Notes: generated from the sequence alone by a model not told the origin. A stretch of DNA of 41,482 nt from Mycobacterium sp. 1274761.0 (GCF_001668615.1 NZ_LZMC01000053.1:1-41482); one strand, 5' to 3'. Counted from the stretch's first letter, positions 7,922-16,790 are shown. Translations and numbers: made by a program.

Positions 7922-10849
7922 TTATGAAATGACCTGCTCAGCGGCTCTTTCGGGGATGCACCGCTTCAGGGCCGAACGGGCCAAGGCCACCGCCTCGGGA
8001 CCGGTCTTCACGAGTTGGCCGGCACCACGATCCGGCTCGACCCCGTCCAGCGGCGACCCCTTTCCCGCCGCGAGGAGTGCGTGATGCAGCGTCAGCCCCT
8101 CGTCGTGTGCGCCCACCCGGTGCAGGAACCGCGTCACATAGCGCAGGTTCAGCCATTGTTGGCTCCAATCCCCCACCCGATCCCAATGGTCGATGACCTG
8201 GATGAGAGCTCTTGCCGCCGTAGCGGTTTCGCCGTGGACGGCACGCGTGGCGGCGGCCTCCATCAGCGCGATTCCGTGCCACCAGAAGTTCTGTACCGAT
8301 GCGGCCAGCTCGGCGGCGTCGTCGAACAACGCCAGCGCCCGGTCGGGCTCCGACTTCTTCAGCACCAATCCCAGGGCATACCGCGCCATCGACCGCGCCG
8401 TGGGATTGGCCGTCGAATCGGACACCTCGACCGCTTCCTGGGCGGCGGCCATCCCGTCGTCCGCGGCACGCAGCGCAGCGTGACAAATCGCCACGTAGAA
8501 AAGCGTCCACACCAGTCGGATCGGATCATCGTCGGCGCGGGCGCGCGTCATTTCCGCTTCGTAGTGCGTCAACGCCGCCGCCGCGTCCCCCTCGTACAGG
8601 GCCAAGTCTGCGAGCACATCACCCGGGTAGGCGACGCGACCGTTGCCGCGGGCGGGCACGCGGCCGTCGGCCCGCTTGGCCAGTGAGCGCGCCCGGTCGA
8701 AATCGCCCTTGTTCCACGCCCCTCGCGCGGCGAACCCGACAGCGGCGGCATACAGCGGGTGGTTCGGGTCAGCCAGTTCGACGACTCGCTCCGCCCAGCC
8801 CGATGACTCGTAACCGATTCGCAGATGGACGAATTCGGACAACGACGTCACCAACCGCAGCGCCGTGTCCACGTCGCGAAGGGCCATGAGGTGTTCGAAC
8901 GCGACGCGAAGGTTGTCGAAGTCGGGGAGCATCCGGTCGACCCAGGGTCCCTCCTCGGGGCCTCGCACGCCCGCGGCTGCGCTCTCGGCGAGCTCGGTGT
9001 AGTAGGTGGCGTGCCGCTTCGCGCATACCTCGTCAATGTCATTCTCCCGCAACCGGTCCCGACCGTAGGCGCGCAGCGTTTCCAGCACGAAGTAGCGGGC
9101 GCGCTCGGTGCCCGCGCGCATTTTCACCATCGACTTGTCGAGCAATCCGGTGAGCAGGTCCAGCGTGTCGTCCTCGGTGTCGCGCTCGGCGCAGCACACC
9201 CCGTGCGCCGCGTCGAGGTCGAATCCGCCTGCGAACACCGATAGTCGCGTGAACAGGGCCTGCTCTTGCGGGTTGAGCAGGTGATAGGACCAGTCGATCG
9301 TGGCGGCGAGGCTCTGTTGCCGTCGAGGTGCGTCGCGGGTGCCGCCGCGCAGCAGCCGCAGCCCGTCGAGCCTGCGCGCTACGTCGATGCTGCTCATCGC
9401 GCGTATCCGAGCCGCGGCGAGTTCGATGGCCAGCGGCAGACCGTCGAGACGCCTGCAGATCTCGGCGACCGCGCCGACGGGTTCGCTTTCGAGGTCGAAA
9501 TCGGGGCGCGCCGAGCGGGCCCGCTCGGCGAACAGCGCTGCGGCATCGGCCACCGGCAGCGACGGGACATCGAAGATGCGCTCCCCCTCGACCGCCAGCG
9601 CCTCCCGGCTGGTGGCCAGCACCACCACGTGCGGACAGTTCCGGACGATCCGGTCGACCAGCCGCGCCGCGGCGGGCAGCACGTGTTCGCAGTTGTCCAC
9701 GAGCAGCAGCAGCTCGTGCGTCCGCAGAAACTCGATCACCGTGTCCTCGATGCCGAGCCCTTGCTGCTGCTGCAGCCTCAGCGCCGCGGCGACAGCGTGA
9801 CCGACGGCCGAACCGTCATCCAGCGAAGCGAGCTCACAGAACACCGCGCCGCCGTCGTACCGGTGTTGCAGGCGGGCCGCGACCTCGAGCGCGAGACGGG
9901 TCTTGCCCACCCCGCCGACGCCGGTAAGCGTCACCAGCGGGGCTTCGGCCACCGCGGTGCACGCCGCGACGATATCAGACTCGCGCCCAACGAAACTCGT
10001 GATGCGACGCGGCACGGCTGCGGTTGACCTGGTAAGGCCGGCGACCCGTGGTGTGGGCGCCGTGACCGGTTGTCCCGGATCGCCGGACAGGATCTGCTGG
10101 TGTATCGCACGCAGGGCGGGGCCCGGATCGGTGCCCAGTTCCCCGACCAGGCGCTCGCGCATGAGGCGGAAGGTGTCGAGGGCGTCAGCCTGTCGACCGC
10201 AACGGAATTGGGCCAGCATGAGCTTGGCCGCCAGCCGCTCGTCGAGGGGGTGGTCAGCCGACATGGCGACGAGCTGCGGGAGCAGCTCACCGTGGCGACC
10301 GACGCGCAGGGCCGCATCATTGCGGTCGAGAGTGGCCGCCAGCCACTCCGCCTCGGCCGCGGTTCGCACGTCGTTGATCCACGGGGTGTCCAGCGAGGCG
10401 AACGGAATACCCCGCCACATCGTCAGAGCCCGATCGAAGAGGCCGTCCGCCTCCGCCGGGTCCGACGCGGCCCTGGCGCGGCGCGTGAGGTGCCTGAAGG
10501 AGTGCAAATCGATCGACAGCGGGTCGGCGCTCAGCACGTAGCCGCCGGACTGTCTGGTGATCTCCGCGCCACGGTTGTCGATGGCGGCGCGGAGCCGGGA
10601 TATGTAACCGGCCAGGGAGTTTCGGGCGCGGTGGGGCAGTTCCTCCGACCAGACCCGTTCGATCAGCCGGTCGGCGGCCACGGGCCGGTTCACGTCAACC
10701 AACAGCGCCGCCAGCACGCAGCGCTGACGAGCCGGGCCGATGTCGAGTGACTGCCCATCGGCTCGGGCCTCGACCGCCCCGAGGAGCCGAAACTCGATCG
10801 CCACCCCTACAGCATGACGAAGCCGAGGCCTCTGAACTGTGGATTTCAT
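7922..10849 (-). CDS. SARP-type (BTAD) transcriptional regulator with NB-ARC ATPase and helical repeats
   Basis: A 975-residue AfsR-like regulator. The order is an OmpR-like winged DNA-binding domain (about 17-105), a bacterial transcriptional activation domain (about 112-255), a STAND/NB-ARC ATPase and a C-terminal TPR-like region. Walker A is GVGGVGKT at 310-317, Walker B LLLVDN at 381-386, then ATSREAL and GLPLAIELAAAR. Such proteins activate target genes after ATP-dependent switching. The ATG at 10849 is the longest start; an in-frame GTG at 10804 begins closer to the domain (VAIEFRLLG) and may be the true one. It is divergent from a secreted-protein gene and upstream of a methyltransferase, both candidate targets. 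Confidence 0.88.
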   Translation of the reverse strand: MKSTVQRPRLRHAVGVAIEFRLLGAVEARADGQSLDIGPARQRCVLAALLVDVNRPVAADRLIERVWSEELPHRARNSLAGYISRLRAAIDNRGAEITRQSGGYVLSADPLSIDLHSFRHLTRRARAASDPAEADGLFDRALTMWRGIPFASLDTPWINDVRTAAEAEWLAATLDRNDAALRVGRHGELLPQLVAMSADHPLDERLAAKLMLAQFRCGRQADALDTFRLMRERLVGELGTDPGPALRAIHQQILSGDPGQPVTAPTPRVAGLTRSTAAVPRRITSFVGRESDIVAACTAVAEAPLVTLTGVGGVGKTRLALEVAARLQHRYDGGAVFCELASLDDGSAVGHAVAAALRLQQQQGLGIEDTVIEFLRTHELLLLVDNCEHVLPAAARLVDRIVRNCPHVVVLATSREALAVEGERIFDVPSLPVADAAALFAERARSARPDFDLESEPVGAVAEICRRLDGLPLAIELAAARIRAMSSIDVARRLDGLRLLRGGTRDAPRRQQSLAATIDWSYHLLNPQEQALFTRLSVFAGGFDLDAAHGVCCAERDTEDDTLDLLTGLLDKSMVKMRAGTERARYFVLETLRAYGRDRLRENDIDEVCAKRHATYYTELAESAAAGVRGPEEGPWVDRMLPDFDNLRVAFEHLMALRDVDTALRLVTSLSEFVHLRIGYESSGWAERVVELADPNHPLYAAAVGFAARGAWNKGDFDRARSLAKRADGRVPARGNGRVAYPGDVLADLALYEGDAAAALTHYEAEMTRARADDDPIRLVWTLFYVAICHAALRAADDGMAAAQEAVEVSDSTANPTARSMARYALGLVLKKSEPDRALALFDDAAELAASVQNFWWHGIALMEAAATRAVHGETATAARALIQVIDHWDRVGDWSQQWLNLRYVTRFLHRVGAHDEGLTLHHALLAAGKGSPLDGVEPDRGAGQLVKTGPEAVALARSALKRCIPERAAEQVIS

Positions 10850-10989
10850 GACACCGCCGGCTTGCCAGCAGCCTTTGCCGGATTCCGGAACGACGGATAT
10901 GAGGCAAAGGCCTCATGTGCTGACCACCGGAGCTCCTTGACCATTGTGGCCCTGTGCGAGTCCGGCGCGACACCCGTAAGGAGAGACAC
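10850..10989. other. Divergent intergenic region between the SARP regulator and the secreted-protein gene
   Basis: 140 bases holding the start signals of both genes. TTGACC at 10937-10942 could be a -35 box for the plus-strand gene, but no good -10 follows at 16-18 bases. The plus-strand gene has a clear AAGGAG at 10978-10983. SARP regulators bind direct repeats near -35, but no convincing direct repeat was picked out by eye. Confidence 0.3.
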
Positions 10990-11520
10990 ATGAAGAACAG
11001 CACCACAGCTCTGATCGGCGGTGCAGCTGTCATCGCTGCCGCCGCCGGCCTGACCACCGGGGATGTTTGCGCATCCGCCGCGCCGCAGAACAGCCCCGGC
11101 GTGGTTCTCAGCGTCACCGACGATCCGGCCAATCCGGCGAACTACCTGCTCCGGGTCGAAGGCAAGCTCCCGATGAGCGAGGGCGACGCCTACGACCGGC
11201 TCGCCCACCTGGCGCCCGGCGGTGGAATGGACTACATCGTGTACGCCGATGATCCCGGCGACAACGACAATCCCATTGGGCTGCCCCACGGATATATCGG
11301 TGCACCGGGGCCGGCCGGTGGCCTCCTGATCGCGACACCATACGGACTCTCGTTCACGCGCGAAATCAGTGTGCCCAGAGGGGATCTCAACGAGGACTTC
11401 TGTTTCAGCTTCGGATGCGGTGACGACACCGACGAGGTGTACGTCAAGGTTCGATTCGTCCAGGGAAACGGCGTACCCGAGCTCCGCGCATATACCAACG
11501 CCGTGTCAGGCACGTTCTAA
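10990..11520 (+). CDS. Small secreted protein of unknown function
   Basis: A 176-residue protein with a Sec signal peptide: a short polar start (MKNSTT), a hydrophobic core rich in Ala/Gly (about 7-23) and an ASA-A type cleavage site near residue 30. The mature part is acidic, with NPANYLLRVEGKLPMSEGDAY, an Asp/Asn-rich stretch and a Cys pair in FCFSFGCG that could form a disulfide. I do not recognise the family. The ATG at 10990 has AAGGAG 6 bases upstream; the longer frame from 10954 would bury the signal peptide. Its end overlaps the convergent GntR gene by 15 bases. It may be a target of the divergent SARP regulator. Confidence 0.8.
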   Translation: MKNSTTALIGGAAVIAAAAGLTTGDVCASAAPQNSPGVVLSVTDDPANPANYLLRVEGKLPMSEGDAYDRLAHLAPGGGMDYIVYADDPGDNDNPIGLPHGYIGAPGPAGGLLIATPYGLSFTREISVPRGDLNEDFCFSFGCGDDTDEVYVKVRFVQGNGVPELRAYTNAVSGTF

Positions 11521-12252
11521 CGCCGTTTGATCAGCCCAAAAGCCGTGCAGCAGCGTCGCCGAACCGGCGACATGTGCGAGCATGGCCGCCGCGGACCCGT
11601 CGCCGTCACCGGCGACGATCGCCGTGACGATCGCCTCGTGCTGTTCATCGGAATGCACGATGTTGCGGGCCAGCAGCGGGATCTGGTCGAGCAACTGGTT
11701 GACCCGCATACGGTTCTCGGCGATCAGCGTCACCAGCGACGGCGAACCGGCGGCCTCGGCGATGGCCAGGTGGAAACGCGAGTCCAACCGCCGGTAGTCG
11801 GCATGGGAGGCGTCGCACACATCGGTCATCCGCGCCCACAACACGTCCCTGTCGGCGGCGGTCAAGGCTTGGCTGGCCGCCATGCGGGCGGCACCCACCT
11901 CGAGGACTTCACGAAGGCGCAGCAGGTCGTCGATGTCGGCGCTCGACAGTCGCCGCTGCTCGCCGGTGGGCGCCGGAATCGGCTCGGCCAAGAACGTGCC
12001 GCCGTAGCGTCCCCGCCGCGATACGAGGTACCCGGCGTTCGCCAACGATTTGATCGCTTCGCGCACGGTGTCGCGGCTGACGCCGAGCCGGGTCGCGAGT
12101 TCCCGTTCCGGCGGCAGGGACTCACCCGGTTGCAGGACACCGAGCCGGATCGTCTGCAGCAGCCGGCCGACGGTGTCCTCGAAGGCATTCCCCGGTCGCA
12201 CCGACCGAAGCAACGCCTCGCCAGCGAGTGGAGCATCCGGGCCTGCGGACAT
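11506..12252 (-). CDS. GntR/FadR-family (FCD) transcriptional regulator
   Basis: A 248-residue regulator with an N-terminal GntR winged HTH (about 20-90, with LPPERELATRLGVSRDTVREAIKSLANAGYLVSRRG) and an all-helical FCD ligand domain (about 110-235). The FCD domain has the Asp/His pattern DSRFHLAIAEAAGS and SDEQHEAIV that binds a metal or carboxylate ligand. The ATG at 12252 starts 2 bases after the SDR stop, so it is the last gene of the glnA4 operon and most likely its own regulator. A candidate operator lies before glnA4 at 16521-16532. FCD regulators usually release DNA on binding an organic acid intermediate. Confidence 0.87.
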   Translation of the reverse strand: MSAGPDAPLAGEALLRSVRPGNAFEDTVGRLLQTIRLGVLQPGESLPPERELATRLGVSRDTVREAIKSLANAGYLVSRRGRYGGTFLAEPIPAPTGEQRRLSSADIDDLLRLREVLEVGAARMAASQALTAADRDVLWARMTDVCDASHADYRRLDSRFHLAIAEAAGSPSLVTLIAENRMRVNQLLDQIPLLARNIVHSDEQHEAIVTAIVAGDGDGSAAAMLAHVAGSATLLHGFWADQTALERA

Positions 12253-12254
12253 GA

Positions 12255-13040
12255 TTAGAGCGGGGTGACGTAGGCCGAGCTGATACCGCCGTCGACCAGA
12301 AAGGTGGAGGCGGTGATGAACGAGGCGTCGTCGCTGGCCAGAAACGCCACAGCGGAGGCCAGTTCCTCCGGTTCGGCGAACCTGCCGAGCGGCACATGCA
12401 CCAACCGCCGAGCCGCCCGCGCGGGATCCTTTGCGAAAAGCTCTTGCAGCAGAGGCGTGTTCACTGGGCCGGGGCACAGCGCGTTGACCCTGATGCCCTG
12501 CCGGGCGAACTGCACCCCGAGCTCACGCGACATCGCAAGCACGCCGCCCTTTGAGGCCGTGTACGAAATCTGCGACGTCGCCGAGCCCATCACCGCGACG
12601 AACGACGCGGTGTTGATGATCGAGCCCTTCTGCTGCGGGACCATGTGCCGCAGGGCCGCCTTGCAGCACAGGTACACCGATTTCAGGTTGACGTCCTGAA
12701 CCCGTTGCCATGCGTCGAGTTCGGTGTTCTCGATCAAGTCGTCGTCCGGCGACGAGATGCCAGCGTTGTTGAACGCGATATCGACCGACCCGTATGTCGT
12801 TGCCGCAGTGTCGAACAACGTGTCGACGGCAGCCTGATCGGAGACGTCGACGGGGACGAACAAGCCGTCCAGCTCGTCGGCGACGGGCTTTCCGGCCGCC
12901 GGGTCGATATCACCGATGACGATGGTGGCGCCTTCAGACCGCATCCGCTTGGCGGAGGCCAGCCCGATGCCGCTGGCACCGCCGGTGATGACGGCCACCT
13001 TGCCGGCCAGTCGCTGAGTCAGATCTGTTGTGATGGTCAC
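12255..13040 (-). CDS. Short-chain dehydrogenase/reductase of the glnA4 operon
   Basis: A 261-residue classical SDR. The cofactor loop TGGASGIG is at 19-26, an acidic residue after beta2 (GDIDP, D44/D46) favours NAD+, NNAG is at 91-94, and the catalytic S146-Y160-K164 (YTASK) is intact. It begins with GTG immediately after the aldehyde dehydrogenase stop, with no spacer. In an operon with gamma-glutamyl ligase, aldehyde dehydrogenase and gamma-glutamyl hydrolase genes, a natural role is oxidation of a gamma-glutamylated amino alcohol to the aldehyde; this is inference. Similar to Rv2857c. Confidence 0.88.
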   Translation of the reverse strand: MTITTDLTQRLAGKVAVITGGASGIGLASAKRMRSEGATIVIGDIDPAAGKPVADELDGLFVPVDVSDQAAVDTLFDTAATTYGSVDIAFNNAGISSPDDDLIENTELDAWQRVQDVNLKSVYLCCKAALRHMVPQQKGSIINTASFVAVMGSATSQISYTASKGGVLAMSRELGVQFARQGIRVNALCPGPVNTPLLQELFAKDPARAARRLVHVPLGRFAEPEELASAVAFLASDDASFITASTFLVDGGISSAYVTPL

Positions 13041-14408
13041 TTAGGCTTTCTCCGTTACCGCAAAAAAGACATTCTTGGTTTCCGTGAAGTGCAGGGGCGC
13101 GTCGGGTCCGAGCTCGCGGCCGAGGCCGGATTGCTTGAAGCCGCCGAACGGCGTGTTGAAACGCACCGACGAGTGTGAATTCACCGACAGGTTGCCCGAT
13201 TCCACCGCCCGCGACACCCGGATCGCGCGCGACAGGTTATCGGTCCAGATCGATCCGGACAGACCGTATTTGGTGTCGTTTGCCAGGGCGACGGCGTCGG
13301 CCTCGTCGTCGAACGGCAGCACCGTGACGACAGGGCCGAAGATCTCCTCGGTGACAGTGCGGTCGGTGGGCTGCGGGGTCAGTACCGTCGGCGGAAACCA
13401 GTACCCGGGACCGCTCGGCGCGCTGCCGCGGAATGCGACGGGCGCGTCATCGGGCACGTAGGCGGCCACCGAATCCCGGTGCGACGCCGAAACCAGCGGG
13501 CCCATTTCGGTATCTTCCGAGGCCGGATCACCGACGACGACACCCTTGACCGCCGGCTCGAGCAATTCCATGAACCTGTCGTAGACGCTGCGCTGCACCA
13601 GGATTCGGCTGCGCGCACAGCAATCCTGTCCAGCGTTGTCGAAGACACCGTACGGCGCGGTGGCCGCCGCACGCTCCAGGTCGCAGTCGTCGAACACGAT
13701 GTTGGCGCTCTTGCCGCCCAGTTCCAGAGTGACCCGTTTGATCTGCTTGGCGGCACCGGCCATCACACCGACACCGACCTCGGTCGAACCGGTGAACACA
13801 ATCTTGCGGATATCAGGATGGCCGACGAAGCGTTCACCGATCACCGACCCCTTGCCCGGCAACACTTGGAGCAGGTGCTCCGGCAGCCCGGCCTCCAGTG
13901 CCAGCTCTCCGAGCCGAATCGTCGTCAGCGGCGTCCACTCCGCCGGTTTGATCAGCACCGCGTTGCCCGCCGCCAGCGCGGGCGCGAAGCCCCACGACGC
14001 GATCGGCATCGGGAAGTTCCACGGGGTGATCACCCCGACGATGCCGAGCGGCTCGTTGAAGGTGATGTCCAGCCCGCCCGCCACCGGAATCTGCTTGCCG
14101 GACAGCCGCTCCGGGCTTGCAGAGTAGAACTGCAGCACGTCGCGGACGTGGCCGGCCTCCCAGGTGGCGTTGCCGACCGGATGGCCGGAGTTGGCGACCT
14201 CGAGCGCGGCGAGTTCGTCGATGTGCGCGTCGACCACCGCTGCGAACGCGCGAAGGGCCGCGGCCCTATCGCCGGGTGTCAGTGCGGCCCAGACCCGCTG
14301 CGCGGCCACGGCGCGCGCCACCGCCTCGTCGACACCGTCGACAGAGGTCTGCTCGACGGTGCACAGCTTCTCCTCCGTGGCGGGATTGACCACTGTCGAG
14401 AGGCTCAC
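13041..14408 (-). CDS. aldC: Aldehyde dehydrogenase of the glnA4 operon
   Basis: A 455-residue NAD(P)-dependent aldehyde dehydrogenase. The oxyanion Asn131 in TPWNFP, KPAEWTP (cofactor Lys154), FTGSTEVG, the general base E229 in LELGGKSA and the catalytic Cys263 in GQDCCA are all present, as is EEIFGPV near residue 354. The GTG start at 14408 overlaps the preceding stop as GTGA, indicating translational coupling. PuuC-type enzymes oxidise gamma-glutamyl aminoaldehydes to acids, which fits this context. The position and similarity match Rv2858c (AldC). Confidence 0.9.
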   Translation of the reverse strand: MSLSTVVNPATEEKLCTVEQTSVDGVDEAVARAVAAQRVWAALTPGDRAAALRAFAAVVDAHIDELAALEVANSGHPVGNATWEAGHVRDVLQFYSASPERLSGKQIPVAGGLDITFNEPLGIVGVITPWNFPMPIASWGFAPALAAGNAVLIKPAEWTPLTTIRLGELALEAGLPEHLLQVLPGKGSVIGERFVGHPDIRKIVFTGSTEVGVGVMAGAAKQIKRVTLELGGKSANIVFDDCDLERAAATAPYGVFDNAGQDCCARSRILVQRSVYDRFMELLEPAVKGVVVGDPASEDTEMGPLVSASHRDSVAAYVPDDAPVAFRGSAPSGPGYWFPPTVLTPQPTDRTVTEEIFGPVVTVLPFDDEADAVALANDTKYGLSGSIWTDNLSRAIRVSRAVESGNLSVNSHSSVRFNTPFGGFKQSGLGRELGPDAPLHFTETKNVFFAVTEKA

Positions 14409-15163
14409 GCGTTCACCTTCCCTGTCGCATAGTCTGCGGCGGCGCCTACGACGGCGACGAACAACCGAATATCGTCAAGCCGTTCCTCGGGATGCCACTG
14501 CACCGCCAAAACGAAGTCACTGGACGGGATTTCGACCGCCTCGATCACGCCGTCGGCGGCCTGCGCACTGACCACCAGCCCCCGTCCGAGCCTATCGATG
14601 GCCTGGTGGTGATAGCACTGCACCCGCGAGGTGTCGCCGATCAACGCGGCTAGCCTGGTGCCGGCCACCGTGGTCACCAGCGAAGTGGTGAACACCGCGT
14701 TGCCCTGTTGGTGGCGGGTGTGCCCGACGACGTCGGGCAGATGCTGGTGCAGCGTGCCGCCCAACGCGACGTTGATCACCTGCGCGCCGCGGCAGATGCC
14801 GAGCAGCGGAATGCCGCGCCGAAGTGCGCCGAGCGCCAATGCAATCTCCCAGGCGTCGCGTTCGCGGTTCGCCGGTACCGGCTCGTCGGTGGTGGGGTGG
14901 CGCTGCTGGCCGTAGGCGGCCGGGTCCATGTCGCGTCCGCCGGTGAGGATCAGCCCGTCCAGACCGTCGAGCACCCGCTCGACGACATCGACGGGCTGCG
15001 GCGGCAGCAGCACCGCCGTGCCTCCCGCTAGGTTCACGCCTTCCATGTAGATGGCAGGCAAGAAGCTCGCGTGCACATCCCAGATGCCGGTTTGGGCTTG
15101 CTGCAGGTAGGTGGTCAGGCCGAGGACGGGCCTGACAGCCCGAGCTGAATCAAAGGCGCTCAA
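14405..15163 (-). CDS. Peptidase C26 / class I glutamine amidotransferase-like gamma-glutamyl hydrolase
   Basis: A 252-residue protein of the PuuD type, which hydrolyses gamma-glutamyl amides to release glutamate. The catalytic Cys124 lies in GICRGAQ, with H224 and E226 in QWHPE completing the triad; LTGGRDMDP (about 73-81) is the oxyanion loop common to PuuD-like enzymes. The only in-frame start that keeps the N-terminal strand is TTG at 15163, which overlaps the glnA4 end by 14 bases. There is no synthase domain, so it is a stand-alone hydrolase rather than an amidotransferase subunit. Similar to Rv2859c. Confidence 0.87.
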   Translation of the reverse strand: MSAFDSARAVRPVLGLTTYLQQAQTGIWDVHASFLPAIYMEGVNLAGGTAVLLPPQPVDVVERVLDGLDGLILTGGRDMDPAAYGQQRHPTTDEPVPANRERDAWEIALALGALRRGIPLLGICRGAQVINVALGGTLHQHLPDVVGHTRHQQGNAVFTTSLVTTVAGTRLAALIGDTSRVQCYHHQAIDRLGRGLVVSAQAADGVIEAVEIPSSDFVLAVQWHPEERLDDIRLFVAVVGAAADYATGKVNA

Positions 15164-16499
15164 AGCCGCGCACCCTTTCCCAGTCCGTCACAGCGGAGTT
15201 GAACGCCTTCAGCTCGATGCGGGCGTTGTTGAGGTAGTGCTCGACGACGTCGTCGCCGAACGCGTCGCGGGCCACCTGCGACTTGGCAAACAGCTCGGCG
15301 GCTTCGGTCAGGGTGGTCGGCAGCCGCTCGGCGCCGCCGGCGTAGGCGTTACCCACCACCGGGTCGGGTAGTTCCATCTCCTGCTCGATGCCGTGCAGTC
15401 CGCCGGCGATCAACGCCGACACCGCCAGGTACTGGTTTACGTCACCGCCTGGCGCCCGACACTCCATCCGCAGGCTGGAACCGTGACCGACGACCCGCAA
15501 CGCACAGGTCCGGTTGTCCATACCCCACGCGACGGCGGTCGGCGCGAAGCTGCCTTCTGCAAATCGCTTGTAGGAGTTGATGTTCGGCGCGTAGAACAGA
15601 GTCAGCTCGCGCAGCGTCGCCAGCTGACCGGCGATGAAGCTGCGGAACACTGCCGACATGCCGTCGGACGCGCTGGGGTCGGCGAATACGGCGCTGCCGT
15701 CGGTGCCCCGCAGCGAGATGTGAATATGGCAGCTATTGCCTTCCCGCTCATCGAATTTCGCCATGAACGTCAGGCTCTTGCCGTGCTGGTCGGCGATTTC
15801 CTTGGCGCCGTTCTTGTAGATCGTGTGGTTGTCACACGTGACACGGGCGTGGTCGTAGCGGAACGCGATCTCCTGCTGACCCAAGTTGCATTCGCCCTTG
15901 ACCCCCTCGCAGTACATGCCCGCGCCGGTCATGCCGAGCCTGATATCGCGCAGCAGCGGCTCCATCCGGGTGGAAGCCAGCATCGCGTAGTCCACGTTGT
16001 AGTCGGTCGCCGGTGTCAACCCGCGGTAGCCGGCCGCCCACGCGTCACGGTAGGAGTCATCGAAGACCATGAACTCCAATTCGGTACCGACGTAGGCCAC
16101 CAGGCCGCTGGCGGACAGTCGGTCGATCTGCTTGTTGAGAATGCTGCGCGGCGCCTGGGTGACGGGCCTGCCGTCGGTCCATGACAGATCGGCCATCACC
16201 AAAGCGGTGCCGGGCAGCCACGGCAGCAAGCGCAGCGTGGAGAAGTCCGGCGTCATCACCATGTCGCCGTAACCGGTTTCCCAACTGGAGATCGCATAGC
16301 CGTCGACGGTGTTCATGTCGACATCCACAGCCAGCAGATAGTTGCAGCATTCCGCCCCGTGGGCGGCGACCTCCTCGACGAACAACCGCGAATCGACGCG
16401 TTTGCCGGTGAGCCGGCCCTGCATGTCGCAGAAGGCGACGATGACGGTGTCGATGTCGCCCGCGGCGACAGACGACTCCAGCTCAGATTGCGCCAGCAT
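15150..16499 (-). CDS. glnA4: Glutamine synthetase-like gamma-glutamylamine ligase GlnA4
   Basis: A 449-residue member of the glutamine synthetase superfamily, probably an ATP-dependent ligase joining glutamate to an amine. Metal/glutamate-site motifs are GTELEF (E140, E142), KGECNLGQQE (E203, E210) and the ATP-site NSCHIHISL (H258, H260). NSYKRF and NRTCALRVVG are also present. It is shorter than GlnA1-type GSI and lacks the adenylylation loop. The ATG at 16499 is chosen because AGGAGG at 16513-16508 is 8 bases upstream; the GTG at 16508 lies inside that sequence. It heads a five-gene operon. Very similar to mycobacterial GlnA4 (Rv2860c); the Streptomyces GlnA4 acts on ethanolamine. Confidence 0.92.
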   Translation of the reverse strand: MLAQSELESSVAAGDIDTVIVAFCDMQGRLTGKRVDSRLFVEEVAAHGAECCNYLLAVDVDMNTVDGYAISSWETGYGDMVMTPDFSTLRLLPWLPGTALVMADLSWTDGRPVTQAPRSILNKQIDRLSASGLVAYVGTELEFMVFDDSYRDAWAAGYRGLTPATDYNVDYAMLASTRMEPLLRDIRLGMTGAGMYCEGVKGECNLGQQEIAFRYDHARVTCDNHTIYKNGAKEIADQHGKSLTFMAKFDEREGNSCHIHISLRGTDGSAVFADPSASDGMSAVFRSFIAGQLATLRELTLFYAPNINSYKRFAEGSFAPTAVAWGMDNRTCALRVVGHGSSLRMECRAPGGDVNQYLAVSALIAGGLHGIEQEMELPDPVVGNAYAGGAERLPTTLTEAAELFAKSQVARDAFGDDVVEHYLNNARIELKAFNSAVTDWERVRGFERL

Positions 16500-16507
16500 C
16501 CCAGTCA

Positions 16508-16513
16508 CCTCCT
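16508..16513 (-). promoter_or_regulatory. Shine-Dalgarno sequence that fixes the glnA4 start
   Basis: A perfect AGGAGG on the minus strand, 8 bases before the ATG at 16499. The GTG at 16508 overlaps it and cannot be the main start. Confidence 0.7.
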
Positions 16514-16520
16514 AAAGGTA

Positions 16521-16532
16521 GGTCATCAGACC
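16521..16532. promoter_or_regulatory. Candidate operator for the operon's GntR regulator
   Basis: The perfect short dyad GGTC-ATCA-GACC lies 7 bases upstream of the glnA4 Shine-Dalgarno sequence. FCD-type GntR regulators commonly recognise short GGTC/GACC or TGGT/ACCA dyads. The match is short and the assignment is tentative. Confidence 0.35.
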
Positions 16533-16784
16533 ATTAGGCCGCTACCGCTCAGCGGAGCCGGGCGCGTGCCAGGCCTGCTATTCCTGCGAGAGCATGACGG
16601 GAGTCCCGTCGCGGTCGTCGTCGATCTCCTCGATTTAAGGGCGGGTCGACTGGCACACATCTGCGAGAATGTGGTTTACGGCGACCGTCAGATTGGTAGA
16701 TGAGACGCGTGAAAAGTTCGCGGGTGTTCCGTCAGTCTTTCATTGTCGGGTCACCCTTGCCGCGCCATTCGCTACGCCAGCCGG

Positions 16785-16790
16785 TAGGGT
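16785..16790 (+). promoter_or_regulatory. Candidate -10 box for the NAGGN operon, leaderless
   Basis: TAGGGT ends 7 bases before the ATG at 16798, placing the transcription start at or next to the start codon. No convincing -35 box is seen; mycobacterial -35 elements are often weak. Confidence 0.4.

Noticed and set aside
9266..10027. 253-codon open frame opposite the SARP regulator
   Set aside because: Its composition is that of a reverse-strand shadow, and it lies wholly within the NB-ARC domain coding sequence.
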